A stretch of DNA of 57,802 bases from Actinomadura geliboluensis (GTDB lineage Bacteria; Actinomycetota; Actinomycetes; Streptosporangiales; Streptosporangiaceae), in contig NZ_VCKZ01000007.1 of assembly GCF_005889745.1 (NCBI RefSeq), positions 1 to 57,802 on the forward strand. The letters run 5' to 3'. Made by a program: the position numbers and the translations under genes. Shown here piece after piece: positions 7,867 to 17,323 of this stretch (within the stretch, counting starts at the first letter, position 1; the number at the start of each line of letters is the position of its first letter). The notes beneath the pieces were generated by a model. That model saw only the letters and a program-made list of their open reading frames with translations, did not search any database and was not told the DNA's origin.

Positions 7867-8057
7867 CTGACGCATGCCAACTGTACCGGCTCCACGGACC
7901 TGTCCGCGAATCGGTTGGCGGATGGGAGGTCACGGATGTGTGACTTGAGTCACGGAACCCCTCGTGGCAGTGATACGCCAAAGGGGTGATCGAGGCGGGA
8001 GTGACCTGGATGTCCCCTGTTCCCGTCCGAAGCCCAACCCCCTGAAGGAGAAACCCC

Positions 8058-8489
8058 ATGCGCATGTCCGCCACCAAGCTGGTCGGCGCCCTCGCCGTCG
8101 GTGGCCTGATGCTCGGCTCTACGGGATGTGGCGCCATCGACGCCATCGCCGGCGGGAAGAAGACCACCGCCTGCAAGAACATCGAGACGGAGCTGCGGAG
8201 CTTCTCCACCGGTGGCATGACCATGACCTCGCCGAGCGGCGCGTCCTCGACCGCCCAGAAGTTCTCGGACACGGCCGCCAAGGTCCGCTCTGAGGGCCAG
8301 AGCGCCGGCGGCGACGTCGAGACCGCCGCGACCGCGTTCGCGGGCGACCTCGACAAGACGGCCGAGATGCTGCGGAACCTGAGCTCCGGCAACACCTCGG
8401 CCATCGGCCGGCCCGACACCGCCGCCATGCAGCGCCACGGCAACGACCTGGCCGAGGCCTGCGGCTTCAACGGGTTCCGCCTGGGCTGA
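8058..8489 (+). CDS. Small secreted lipoprotein of unknown function
   Basis: A 143-residue protein with a basic N-terminus, hydrophobic segment and lipobox LGSTGC, so Cys at about residue 24 would be lipid-modified and the mature protein held on the outer face of the membrane. The mature part is polar and helix-prone (about 35-143), with two further Cys residues that could form a disulfide. AAGGAG sits about 9 bp before the ATG. It stands alone between two tRNA genes and outside the AICE. I see no homology to a named family. Confidence 0.75.
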   Translation: MRMSATKLVGALAVGGLMLGSTGCGAIDAIAGGKKTTACKNIETELRSFSTGGMTMTSPSGASSTAQKFSDTAAKVRSEGQSAGGDVETAATAFAGDLDKTAEMLRNLSSGNTSAIGRPDTAAMQRHGNDLAEACGFNGFRLG

Positions 8490-8507
8490 CCCCCTCCCAG
8501 ACGCCTC

Positions 8508-8527
8508 GCTCCCGCGGCCCCGGGAGC
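8508..8527 (+). terminator. Possible terminator after the lipoprotein gene
   Basis: GCTCCCG (8508-8514) and CGGGAGC (8521-8527) form a 7-bp GC-rich stem 18 bp after the stop codon. There is no T tract, so termination would be of the actinomycete U-poor type. Confidence 0.4.
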
Positions 8528-8631
8528 GGCACGTCCACAGCCGTTACGCACTATGCTGCTGGAGCCACGGGACGCAGGCTTTGCCGGTTGGCTCGCCGAA
8601 CCGGTAGCCTGTGCTGAGCCCGATGGCTCCT

Positions 8632-8723
8632 GGAGGATTCGCCTAGTCCGGTCTATGGCGCCGCACTGCTAATGCGGTTTGGGTTCACGCCCATCCGGGG
8701 TTCAAATCCCCGATCCTCCGCCA
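8632..8723 (+). tRNA. tRNA-Ser (anticodon GCU)
   Basis: The acceptor stem GGAGGAT pairs with ATCCTCC at the 3' end, followed by the encoded GCCA. The anticodon stem CCGCA/TGCGG holds the loop CTGCTAA with anticodon GCT, which reads AGC/AGU. A long variable arm (TTTGGGTTCACGCCCAT region) is typical of class II tRNA-Ser, and the T loop GGGTTCAAATCCC is intact. Confidence 0.93.
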
Positions 8724-8730
8724 CTCTGAC

Positions 8731-8771
8731 CAGGGACTTCGTCCAAGATCTCGATCTAGACGAAGTCCCTG
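8731..8771 (+). terminator. Terminator hairpin after tRNA-Ser
   Basis: CAGGGACTTCGTC (8731-8743) pairs perfectly with GACGAAGTCCCTG (8759-8771), and the loop itself contains an AGATC/GATCT mini-stem. It starts 7 bases after the tRNA and probably ends that transcript. Confidence 0.65.
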
Positions 8772-9135
8772 TCGCATTCCAGGATGTCCACTTTGTTGGC
8801 CCTGGATGGCACGTGGTGAGCACGAGATGTCGCGGCGGCGTCACCGAGTCCAGGTCAGGGCTCCGAAGTGGATCACCGGAACGACTACCTTGCGTGCTCG
8901 GCTCAGCTCCCGAGCCGGTTCGCTGGCGATTCCCACGCTAGGGGGACGGAGGGGTCGTCGGCTCGGCTGACACGTCGACGGCTGCGGCTGTTGCTCTTGG
9001 CGGCCTCCGGGAGAACCGGGGTGTGGGCGCCATGAGCGATAGTGACCGCATCGTGCGCTGATCACTTTGATGTTGAACCTTGCCCGGCGGGCTGGAGAGT
9101 GCCGCGCCGTGGGCGATGGCTCCGCACTACCCGGT
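8772..9135. other. Non-coding or decayed stretch between tRNA-Ser and the IS element
   Basis: I see no convincing gene in these 364 bases. A minus-strand frame (about 8885-9045) with a plausible but short coding-like translation may be the decayed 3' end of a gene lost when the region was rearranged. No RNA fold or repeat stands out. Confidence 0.4.
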
Positions 9136-10310
9136 CTAAACAGGATTAATTGGTGATGGCGGGTGTGGTGGTGAGGGTGAGGCCGGTGGTGGTCAGGCAG
9201 CCGTTGATCACGTCGGGGTGGTGCTGGATGACTTTGAGGCGGTGCTTGATCATGCCGGTGAGGTGGTCCAGGTCGGTGGCCAGGAAGTTGGCCATGGAGC
9301 GTTTCAGCAGTGACCACACGCTCTCGGCGGGGTTGAGGTCGGGGGCATAAGCAGGCAGGTGGAACACAGTGAGCCAGTCGGTGTGGGCGTCGATGAACGC
9401 CCGCATCGCGGTGGAGTGGTGGATGTTCGGGTTGTCCCAGACCAGCACGATCTTCCCGTCGGGTAGCTGCTGGTGGGCGCCCTGCAGCATGCTCTTGTAC
9501 TCGGTCAGGGTGAAGGCGGCGCGTTCGCCCTTGCGGCGGCGGCAGTGGTGCAGCCGGTAGATCAGCCGGGGCCGCTGACCCGGGCGGTAGCAGACCATCC
9601 CGGCGACCGAGATCCGTCCGCCGTGGTCGCCGCCGTGCACTCTCACCTGCGGCCGGTGCCCCCGCCGGCTCCAGGAGCGTCCTTTGGGCGGCCTGAGCCC
9701 CTGACCTGTCTCGTCGAGGAAACAGATCCAGGCACCCAGGTCCGCCGCGGTGGTTCCACTTGCGGCCACACCTGCTCTTTCCACACCTGCACGGTGTGAT
9801 CGTCGCGTTCGATGGCGCGGCGTCCGGGGACCTGTACCGACCAGCCGTTGCGGCGCAGCAGCAGCGACACCCCGGGCAGGGTGTAGTCGATTCCGAACAG
9901 CCGGCTGATGAGCGCGGCCACCCGGCCCAGCGTCCACCGCTGGTCATCGGCATAGCCGTGCGCGGCCGGCCCGCGGTTCAACTCGGCCTCCAACCGCGCG
10001 AACGCCGCATCGTCCAGCCGCGGCCGCCGGTGCGGCCCCCTGGACTGCAGCGCCTCGGCCCCGCCCTGGCGCCAGGCCTGCCGCCATTTCTCCACCTGCC
10101 GAAGCCCGACCCGCAACTCGGCAGCGATCCACGCATTGGGGCGCCCCTCGCCGAACCATTGCGCGGCCTGCATCCGGACCTGTTCTCGTCGTTCACGGCC
10201 GGCAGCGGTCATCCCACCGCCCTGGGGGTATCTGGCCATGCAACCGGCATACGCCCACACCACCGGCCCGTCCACTCACCCCGCCGCCATCACTCATTAA
10301 CCTTGGTTAG
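9136..10310 (-). mobile_element. IS630-family insertion sequence with 27-bp terminal inverted repeats
   Basis: Imperfect inverted repeats bound the element: 9136-9162 and 10284-10310 match at 22 of 27 positions when one is reverse-complemented. Each outer end contains TA (9137-9138 and 10308-10309), the target duplicated by IS630/Tc1-mariner elements. The size (about 1.17 kb), the single transposase locus and the DDE motif agree with this family. The transposase is split by a -1 frame change, so the copy is either defective or uses recoding. Confidence 0.75.
9146..10239 (-). pseudogene. IS630-family transposase, split by a -1 frame change near 9751-9760
   Basis: The first frame starts at the ATG at 10239 (MARYPQGGGMTAAG) and carries the N-terminal helix-turn-helix domains (NAWIAAELRVGLRQVEKWRQAW, then WTLGRVAALISRLFGIDYT) up to VWKEQVWPQVE. 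The DDE catalytic part continues in the -1 frame from TTAADLGAWICFLDETG. It contains all three acidic residues, in CFLDETG, VLVWDNPNIHHS and PDLNPAESVW, and stops at 9146. Re-reading one A after GTG GAA joins the frames seamlessly. No classic slippery heptamer is visible, so a disabling mutation is a little more likely than programmed frameshifting. Confidence 0.75.
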
Positions 10311-10447
10311 TGGCCGGTCTTCTTGATGTGCGGTAGTTCGACGTACTCCACAGTGTTGTAGGTGAGTCACTTGGTTGTCGGTGCGGCTGCTTCGTGATCT
10401 TTGTCGGTGTGGGCGCTGTGTCGGTGCGGGCGGGCATAGTGCCGTGT

Positions 10448-12542
10448 ATGTTCAGCGGGCTTCACGACATCGGCTGGTCGTCGATGGATCATGCGTACGG
10501 CTCGGCCGAGGAGGTCCCGGGTCTGCTGCTGGCGCTGCGTTCTTCGGACGCGGAGGAGTGGCGGGAGGCTCTCAGCAGGTTCTACGGTGCGGTCCATCAT
10601 CAGGGCACTGTTTACGCGTGCACGACGGCGAGCCTTCCGTTCCTGTTCGAGTTGGCAGAGGACGTCACGACGCCTGACCGGGCCGACGTCGTTGAGTTGC
10701 TGGTCAGCATCGGATCGCATGCCCTCGATCGCTGCGATGGACGGTATGGCGGCTCGGAAGCTGAAGTTGAAGCGGTGGCGGCCATGCGCGGCCGTGCCGA
10801 GACGCTCATCGGGTTCGCCCATGATCCCGACGTCCGCGTGCGCCGGGCTGCGATCCCCGGACTCGGGTTGTTCATCGACGACGTCGACCGCGGATTGACG
10901 GTGCTGCGCGGTCGGCTGTCGGCTGTCGGCTGAGACGAGCATCGTCGAGCAGTTGCTGATCGTCGAGGCGATGGCGACATTGGCGTTGCGCCTGCCGGAG
11001 CACGCCGAGGCTCAGGCGATGGCGTGGTTCACCGGGTTGGCCGCCGACTCGGCGGTAGCACCTCAGACCAGGCTCGCGGCCGTGGTGCAGCGGGCTCGCT
11101 GCACGCCTGAGCGGATGGGTGAGGACGCCATCACTCCCGCGATCGGCCTGCTGCGCGAGTTGGACGGTGCCTCAGTGCCGGCCGAAGCATGGTGCGATCC
11201 GCCTGGCCCAGTGGGGTCAGCGGTCTCCGGAGACGGAGCACCACCGCAGGTTGTTGCCGCTTTTGAGGACCTCGAACGCCACGGTCAAATCCACTCACCT
11301 TGCACGGATCTGCTGCGCAGTTTCCATCGGACCTTGGCGGCGAAGGTTCCGCAGCGCACGGCACTTCTTGCTGAGCAACTGCGCAGTCTTGATCCCGGCT
11401 CCCGCCTGGACGGCATCCGGATGAGCGCCGAGCTCATGGAGTCCTGGCGCGGAGACCACACACGGCTCATCATGCTCGTCGCCGAACACCTCAACTCAGC
11501 CGCCGAGCAAGTCTCCGCAGAGGCGGCGGCCACGTTGAACGCCTGCCATGCGATCGCCGAGCCGACCCGCGAGGCGCTGGCGGAGCATGTCGCCGCACAG
11601 TACGCCGCCCACGGGCCGGATGTCTGGTTCTCGTCCCAGCCACAACTGCGGAGAAGTCATCAAGAGGCCGTCCAGGCGCTGGCCCGTCTCGGTGATGTGC
11701 GAGCGGTGCCGAGCATCCTCACAGCCCTGGACAGTGGAGACGACGCCTGGCGGGCAGTCCAGGTCGTTGGAGCACTCCCGCAAGCCGCTGATCAGCTGAC
11801 ACCCCGCCTGTGCGCCCACTTGAAGAGTCTCGACCTCACCCAGGCACTGTGGGAGATGAGCGCGCGCTCCGACCTGGCGGCCCTCGCTGCTCTTGCCGAC
11901 AACAGCGCAGTCGGCGTGATCACCGCGACCCTGGCCACGGCAGTGCCTCATGAGCTGTGGTCAGTCGCGTGCTCCGCCTTGGACGCGTTGAGGGCTCTCG
12001 GTCCGTCAGCGGCCCCCGCCGTGGAAACGATCCGGTCCTTGATCACGGCCTCGGACGCCCATGTGCGTCCCGCCGCCGTTGCCGCTCTGTGGGCCATCGT
12101 CGGCGATCCGGACGAAGTCATGCGGCCGTTGCTCGACCTGCTCGACGACTCCATCCCGTTCCGGATCAGCGCGGCCGCCGACGTACTCGCTGAGATCGGC
12201 CCTCGTGCGGAGGAGGCACTGCCTCGCCTGCGGGGCCTGTTGAACCATGGCTACGAATGGGTCCAAGTCCCCTGCGCGGCCGCTCTTTGGGAAATCGGCG
12301 GCGACGCCGAGGCACCGGCCGTGCTGGACACGCTCCTCCAAGCCTGGGAACAGAACCCTTCGACCGCCAACCATGTCGTCGCATGCCTGGAACGCATGGG
12401 ACCTGCCGCACGACCCGCCCTGCCCCAACTCCGCTCTGAGCTGCACCACACCCAGCGTCGCGGCAGATACAACAGCATCGACAACGACGAAAGGCTGCAA
12501 GAGACCAGCCGCACCCTCGTCGAACGCCTGACCACAAAGTAA
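10448..12542 (+). pseudogene. HEAT-repeat protein gene interrupted by a 7-bp tandem repeat expansion
   Basis: Two frames form one HEAT-repeat protein. The first begins at the ATG at 10448 (MFSGLHDIGWSSMDHAYG) and stops at 10933. The second is readable from about 10923 (LSAETSIVEQLLIVEAM) to 12542. At the junction GTCGGCT occurs three times in tandem (10911-10931). Removing one copy restores a continuous frame reading RGRLSAETSIVEQ, giving a protein of about 695 residues. The C-terminal part has repeated helical hairpins typical of HEAT repeats (VRPAAVAALWAIVGDPDEV, ISAAADVLAEIGPRAEEAL). Such proteins bind other proteins; the role here is unknown. A copy-number switch at the repeat could turn the gene on and off. 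Confidence 0.75.
10911..10931 (+). repeat. Tandem repeat GTCGGCT x3 at the HEAT gene frameshift
   Basis: Three exact 7-bp copies lie head to tail at 10911-10917, 10918-10924 and 10925-10931. Seven is not a multiple of three, so each gain or loss by strand slippage changes the reading frame. Two copies would restore the full HEAT-repeat ORF. Confidence 0.9.
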
Positions 12543-12728
12543 CGTCTCAGCCTGGGCCGGGGTTGTGCCCCCTCGGGTTCGTCGTGTGCGTCGGTTCCTT
12601 GCGGAAGAGTCGTCTCACGCCATTCATCCAGTGATACATCGAAGGCTTGCTGAGTGACCGGCGCAGCGAGCGTTCACCGGGCGGGTGAATGGCTCCGTCC
12701 TGCGTTGCCGACCGGGACGGGCCATTGG

Positions 12729-13268
12729 TCAGCCCGCAAGGAGTTTGAGTAGTTCGACCTGGTGAGCGCTGACCCTGAGCAGAGGGTTGCAGTCGCGGGG
12801 GTAGATCTCGGCTTCGTCCCACTGCCGCCGGAGCACACTAGATGCGACGCCTGTCTTGACTCCCCGGGCGTCCTGCTCATCCCGAAGGCGCTCGGCGTCG
12901 AACAGGTACACCGCCCGAAGGCACCAGGGGCGAGTACCAGCTCGTGAGGAACCTGCCGCTGATCGTGGACCGGTAAGCACCAGGTAGTAGTCGAGCGTTG
13001 CGGACGAACTGGTGTCCAGAATGCCTTCTTGTTTGAGGTACCACTTGACGTTGACCGTCCGGCCCTGCAGCGGGCCGACGCGAAAGCGACCATCGACGGC
13101 AGAGTTGGTGGCCGATTCCTCCAGCTCGATATCAAAAATCCGTGACGCGATCCACTCACCGAGATGCCCAGCCGTCATCGGCCGCTGGATGATCGCGGCA
13201 ATCTCCTCATCGATGGCATTGCGGCCGGCCAGAAGCTCCGCAATCCGTTCAAGCTTGTCATCTCCCAT
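12729..13268 (-). CDS. Uncharacterised conserved protein (179 aa)
   Basis: The start is the ATG at 13268 with GGAAGTGTC upstream. The N-terminal third is helical (MGDDKLERIAELLAGRNAID). It is followed by GHLGEWIASRIFDIELEESA, a VDGRFRVGPLQGRTVNVKWYLKQEG core, and a beta-rich C-terminus. The D/E residues before the GRTVNVKWY strand recall the layout of PD-(D/E)XK nuclease-like folds, but no complete motif can be proven by eye. It sits in the accessory patch after the HEAT gene and is transcribed toward it. The function is unknown. Confidence 0.65.
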   Translation of the reverse strand: MGDDKLERIAELLAGRNAIDEEIAAIIQRPMTAGHLGEWIASRIFDIELEESATNSAVDGRFRVGPLQGRTVNVKWYLKQEGILDTSSSATLDYYLVLTGPRSAAGSSRAGTRPWCLRAVYLFDAERLRDEQDARGVKTGVASSVLRRQWDEAEIYPRDCNPLLRVSAHQVELLKLLAG

Positions 13269-13758
13269 GACACTTCCTTCCTATTGTGACGTCGAGGCTG
13301 ACGGCCGAGGACGAACACGGCCTCAAGCTTCTCCTGAATCCAGGCGTAGTCCATAGCGGAACTCTAGACCGCGATCGGGGCGGTGCGCTCTAGCTTTTTC
13401 CATTATGCGCCGCTCGCTCGCTTGTCACCCAGGTTTCCGGGTGAGAGTTCGCTGCATCTCGATCGTCTGGCCCCTGGATGGTGTCTAGAGAGTGGCAACG
13501 ATCATCTGCTGGCTAATCTTTGGTCACGCCATCAGGGAGCAGGTGGCTGGCCGGCTTTGCTGATGTTGTTGGGCGCTGTCTTAGCTGCGCGGCAATGCCT
13601 TTGATGGCTTCTGTTCTCCTGCCGGGAACCGTGCGGCTCTGTCGTGGAGTGGTTGTAGGCGTCGGTGGGCGGGGTCGCGGGATCGATTCGGTGGAGGATG
13701 GGTGGGTTCGTGGTGGTGGCTGTTGAGGTGACGTTTGTGTCGGGTACGTTGTTGCGTC
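13269..13758. other. Intergenic region (about 490 bp) without a supported gene
   Basis: This stretch separates the divergent 179-aa protein and PLP enzyme. Short frames here have poor codon bias and no ribosome binding sites. It presumably holds both promoters, but no clear -35/-10 pair or palindrome is seen. Confidence 0.4.
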
Positions 13759-14739
13759 GTGCTCAAGACGCGGCTCGATCTTGGCCGGATCCGCGCGGCT
13801 CGCCGTGTGATCGACCCGGTGTTCCTGGACACTCCGTTGTTCCGGTGCGAAGCCTTGGGGCGGGCGCTGGGCTGTACGGTGAGCATCAAGTTGGAGACGG
13901 CGAACCCGGTCCGTAGTTTTAAAGGGCGGGGGACCGAGGTTGTCGCGGGTCGGCTGAGCGATCAGGGCCGGACGGCCGTGGTGTGCGCCAGTGCCGGCAA
14001 TCTGGGCTGGGCGCTGGGCTGGTCGGGGCGCCGCCATGGCCTGGACGTGACGGTCGTGGCATCGCGGCGGGCGCCTGCCGCCAAGCTTGATCGGATTCGC
14101 GCTTCGGGTGCGACGCTGGAAGTGGTCGATGGCGACTTCGACCTGGCCCGGGAGCGGGCGGCGGGTATCGCTCGGCGGCCCGGCGTCCGGCTGGTCGAAG
14201 ACAGTCTGGACGTCGAGACCTGTGAGGGTGCGGCGACCATCGGGCTCGAACTGGCGCAGCAGGCGCCCTCCTTGGACGTCGTGCTGATCGCCCTGGGAGG
14301 CGGCGCCATGGCCACCGGTGTGGGCTACGTCCTGAAGGCTCTGGTGCCTGGAGCCGAGGTGATCTGTGTGCAGCCTCGTGGCGCACCCGCGATGACCCTC
14401 TCCTGGCAGGAGCGCCGGGTCGTCACGACCGAGTCCACCGACACCATCGCCGACGGCGTTGCCGGTCGGCGCCCCATCCCCGCCGTGCTGGATGATCTTT
14501 TGGCAGTGGCCGATGATGCCGTCCTGGTCGAGGAGGCGTCCATCGTCGCGGGCATGCGGATGCTCTTGCAGCACGCGGGTCTGGTCGTCGAACCCTCAGC
14601 GGCCCTTGGCGTCGCCGCCGTCCTGCAGGACACGGACCGGTTCGCTGGCCGCAACGTGGTCACCATCATCTGCGGTAGCAACGTTGATCTGGACGACTAC
14701 CAGCGGTGGGTTCGTGTCGATCCGCCGACCCGTGCTTAG
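13759..14739 (+). CDS. PLP-dependent threonine/serine dehydratase-like enzyme (fold type II)
   Basis: A fold-type II PLP enzyme of about 326 residues with the Schiff-base lysine in PVRSFKGRGTEV, a serine/threonine-binding loop CASAGNLGWALGW, the phosphate-binding glycine loop ALGGGAMATGVGYV, and a C-terminal IICGSNVDLDDY. Threonine ammonia-lyase and serine dehydratase show the same order. No C-terminal ACT regulatory domain is present, so it resembles catabolic or secondary-metabolism enzymes. The start is uncertain: GTG at 13759 removes an unlikely Cys-rich extension that would begin at a TTG at 13735. The true substrate cannot be read from the sequence. Confidence 0.82.
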   Translation: MLKTRLDLGRIRAARRVIDPVFLDTPLFRCEALGRALGCTVSIKLETANPVRSFKGRGTEVVAGRLSDQGRTAVVCASAGNLGWALGWSGRRHGLDVTVVASRRAPAAKLDRIRASGATLEVVDGDFDLARERAAGIARRPGVRLVEDSLDVETCEGAATIGLELAQQAPSLDVVLIALGGGAMATGVGYVLKALVPGAEVICVQPRGAPAMTLSWQERRVVTTESTDTIADGVAGRRPIPAVLDDLLAVADDAVLVEEASIVAGMRMLLQHAGLVVEPSAALGVAAVLQDTDRFAGRNVVTIICGSNVDLDDYQRWVRVDPPTRA

Positions 14740-14851
14740 ACGATCTTCTGCACGGTCACCGCCCCACCACTCGACTGTCCCTCCGGCGATCATGACTGGT
14801 GTAGGTGGGCTTTATCGTCCTGGGGTGGGCGGAGATTCGACCACGGCGCCT

Positions 14852-15310
14852 ATGTTGGCGGTCATGGGACGAGGCGACCCTGAACTGGCCGACCACCCTG
14901 CCAATCGGGTGCTGGTCGACTACCTCCGCGCGCAGGCTCGCCGTCCTGGCACCCCACATGACCACACCTACAGCCTTGATGGATGGGTACTGCACACCCA
15001 TCCTGAGCTGCTTGGACGGCTCTCACAAATCGCGCCGGACGACATCCCGGTCATCCCGCTGTTCGGTGTTCCCGCACTCGCGGCCAACGGAATCGCCGCC
15101 GTCGTCGCTCTTGGAACCAATTGGCTGATGGTCAGACTTCCGCGACTGCCGAACGACCTTGAAACCCTGGATCCTGTACTGCCGCTGGCTGATCAGGGAT
15201 GGCACGCGGTCTGCGCCTGGCAGAGTGAAATCCCCTCCGTAGAGGGCAAACGCCGCCTTACCCTCTTGTTGAACGACGCGCTCCAGTACGCACGTAATCT
15301 CAACCCCTAG
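14852..15310 (+). CDS. Hypothetical protein (about 152 aa)
   Basis: I place the start at the ATG at 14852; the ATG at 14864 or 14792 is also possible. The protein has a regular alpha/beta appearance (HPANRVLVDYLRAQ, HTYSLDGWVLHTHPELLGRL, GVPALAANGIAAVVALGTNWLMVRLP) and a DQGWHAVCAWQSEIP stretch near the C-terminus. I recognise no family. It follows the PLP enzyme by 112 bp on the same strand and belongs to the accessory patch with somewhat lower GC. Confidence 0.6.
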   Translation: MLAVMGRGDPELADHPANRVLVDYLRAQARRPGTPHDHTYSLDGWVLHTHPELLGRLSQIAPDDIPVIPLFGVPALAANGIAAVVALGTNWLMVRLPRLPNDLETLDPVLPLADQGWHAVCAWQSEIPSVEGKRRLTLLLNDALQYARNLNP

Positions 15311-15427
15311 CCATTGGATCGGTAGTTACTCTTCGAAATTCGTCGGGGGGCAATCCGCCGGGGGTGGTTTGTTCGCTGCTGCCCTACGCCGCCAGTGTTG
15401 ATGCTGGAGGTTTTGGGGTGGGTGGTG

Positions 15428-16846
15428 TCATTCCTGGGTGGGGAGCCATGCTCCGTGCAGGCCCAGTGGTACGCGTACGGGGATGCGGAGGCGTGCGAGT
15501 GGACCGTCGGACGGGTTGCTGCCCGGTAGGACGAGTAGCCAACTGGAGAGGTCGGTGCGGTTCGTGGCGAAGGTGAGCCAGTAGCCCTCGTCGGCGGCGG
15601 TGCGTCCGGGGACGGGGGCGAAGACCGGCTCGCCGACCGACAGGTCACCCGCGTCCCAGGTCTCGACGGCTGTGTTGTCGTCGCCGACGTCGTACCAGCG
15701 CAGTGCGTCGTACTCGCCGGGTAGCAGGCCCGGCGTGCGTCCGCTGCCGGCGGCCGTGGCGATCCGTCGGTGCTGGCCTGTCAGGGCGCGATCGTCCACT
15801 CGGGGGAACTCCACCCGTGCGTCGTCGAGGAGATTGCGCTGTATGGAACCGGTGGCCGGGTCCATGACGGCGCGAGCGAGCCCGTGGGCGGCGCCGTCTG
15901 AGGAGGCCGGGCGTGGGCCCAGGCCGGGGCTGGGCCACTGTACGTAGTCGAGGACGACCCGTCCGTCCGCTGTGTCGTGGGCGTTCACGGTGTGCCAGAC
16001 CCAGAAGGCCGAGTCGTGCGCCCAGCGCACCGGCCCGCCGTCCCGCGGGATCAGGGCGATCCGCGTGCCGCGCTCGGGGCGCCAGTCCAGGAATGAGCCG
16101 CCCCGCATGGCGGCCTCTAGATCGAGGAAGGCCGGCGCGAGGACGAGGACGAGATAGCGTCCGGTCAGAGCCATGTCGTGGATCATCACGGGCTCGTCGA
16201 CGTCCGCCACTGGTGTCGGGGCACGGCTCACGTGGCCGTCCCGGTCGAGCATTGCCCAGGTGAGGTACGGCTCCTCCAGCGCGTAGCAGAAGACCGCCAT
16301 CTCCCCGGTCCGCGGATCGATCTTCGGATGGGCGGTGATCCCGGCCGGCAGGCCGCCGTCGAAGGTCTCCTTGCCGAGCGTCTCCAGGTCCGGCGCCATC
16401 CGGAACGGGCAGTCGGACTCGGCGAGGGCCAGGAGTCGTCCCCCGTGCCGGACGATGTTGATGTCCGGCAAGTCCTTGAGTGTGTGCGCCAGTTCGGGCC
16501 CGACCTTCTCGGGGCCAGGAGTGATCAGCGACTCGATCCCGCCCCAGAGGGCGTGGCCTGCCTTCTCCTCCGCGCGCATGGCGGGCGTGCGCACGAAGCG
16601 GTTCCGGTACCGGGCCCGCCCCTCGCTCATCCACACGCCGTGCAGCATGCCGTCGCCGTCGATCGGGAAGAGGTAGGAACCGATCGGGGCGAAGCGCGGG
16701 TTCGGCCCGTTGCGCAGGTACACCCCGTCGAGTTCGGCGGGCAACTCCCCCTCCACCTGCAGCCCGGCCTCGTCCACCTCCTCGGTCACCGGCGCGAACG
16801 TCCCAGTCAGATGCGCGACGCGCGCCGGATCGAACCCAGTGGCCAT
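15428..16846 (-). CDS. Carotenoid cleavage oxygenase family protein
   Basis: A 472-residue member of the RPE65/CCD family, non-heme iron enzymes that oxidatively cleave carotenoids, stilbenes or lignin-derived aromatics. The N-terminal part has the family hallmark PAELDGVYLRNGPNPRFAP and the DGDGMLHGVW segment. The iron is held by four histidines, seen here in TAHPKIDP, MIHDMALT, WHTVNAHD and the C-terminal LGLHGAW. The full length matches the family. The gene stands alone, with no carotenoid biosynthesis genes nearby, so the substrate is not apparent; lignostilbene-type dioxygenase activity is an alternative. Confidence 0.9.
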   Translation of the reverse strand: MATGFDPARVAHLTGTFAPVTEEVDEAGLQVEGELPAELDGVYLRNGPNPRFAPIGSYLFPIDGDGMLHGVWMSEGRARYRNRFVRTPAMRAEEKAGHALWGGIESLITPGPEKVGPELAHTLKDLPDINIVRHGGRLLALAESDCPFRMAPDLETLGKETFDGGLPAGITAHPKIDPRTGEMAVFCYALEEPYLTWAMLDRDGHVSRAPTPVADVDEPVMIHDMALTGRYLVLVLAPAFLDLEAAMRGGSFLDWRPERGTRIALIPRDGGPVRWAHDSAFWVWHTVNAHDTADGRVVLDYVQWPSPGLGPRPASSDGAAHGLARAVMDPATGSIQRNLLDDARVEFPRVDDRALTGQHRRIATAAGSGRTPGLLPGEYDALRWYDVGDDNTAVETWDAGDLSVGEPVFAPVPGRTAADEGYWLTFATNRTDLSSWLLVLPGSNPSDGPLARLRIPVRVPLGLHGAWLPTQE

Positions 16847-17323
16847 GGCAATCCCCCCAACAGCGGGCCTCCGGCCTCGGGTTCTTCCCGCCTGGAACTA
16901 CATCAGTCCAGGTCAGGGGCCTCGACCCGGCGAGAGGCCGTATGTTGGTTGCTGACCGGGTGGCTTTGACGCGCAGGGGTGCAACCTCGTCGGTAGGGCG
17001 AAGGGCGTCACTGGCAGCGCTGGCGGGCCTCGGTGTGCCGACGGCGCGGTTGTCGGGTGGGCGACCCGTCAGCGGGGTGGGCCCCCTTACTTTCCGGACG
17101 GCTTGATCGTCTGGGCGTCGACATCACTCGAAGGCGAAAAAGAAGGCAATGTGGCGACAAGATCAGCTGACGCGAAGACCCCTGCCCTTCTCGCGCCGAC
17201 GAGGCGCCCCACTCTCGCGCCCATCGGAGACTTAATCGGCTCTTCGGCCCGCCCCTATGCACCTCGGCTCCGGGACGGTCGTTCATTGCGCGGGAACGGG
17301 CATTCTGGCGATATGCTGGGCGA
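16847..17323. other. Divergent promoter region (about 477 bp) between carotenoid oxygenase and AsnC regulator
   Basis: No gene is supported here. The stretch nearest 17324 is less GC-rich and should contain the promoter of the AsnC gene. I see no operator palindrome that I would defend. Confidence 0.4.

Noticed and set aside
9751-9760. Canonical programmed frameshift signal in the transposase
   Set aside because: The sequence at the junction (GTGGAACCACC on the minus strand) has no X-XXY-YYZ heptamer or obvious downstream pseudoknot.
8841-9953. A 370-residue minus-strand open frame across the IS
   Set aside because: It is the third frame of the transposase region, is Pro/Arg-rich and lacks DDE motifs; the two true frames are described as the split transposase.
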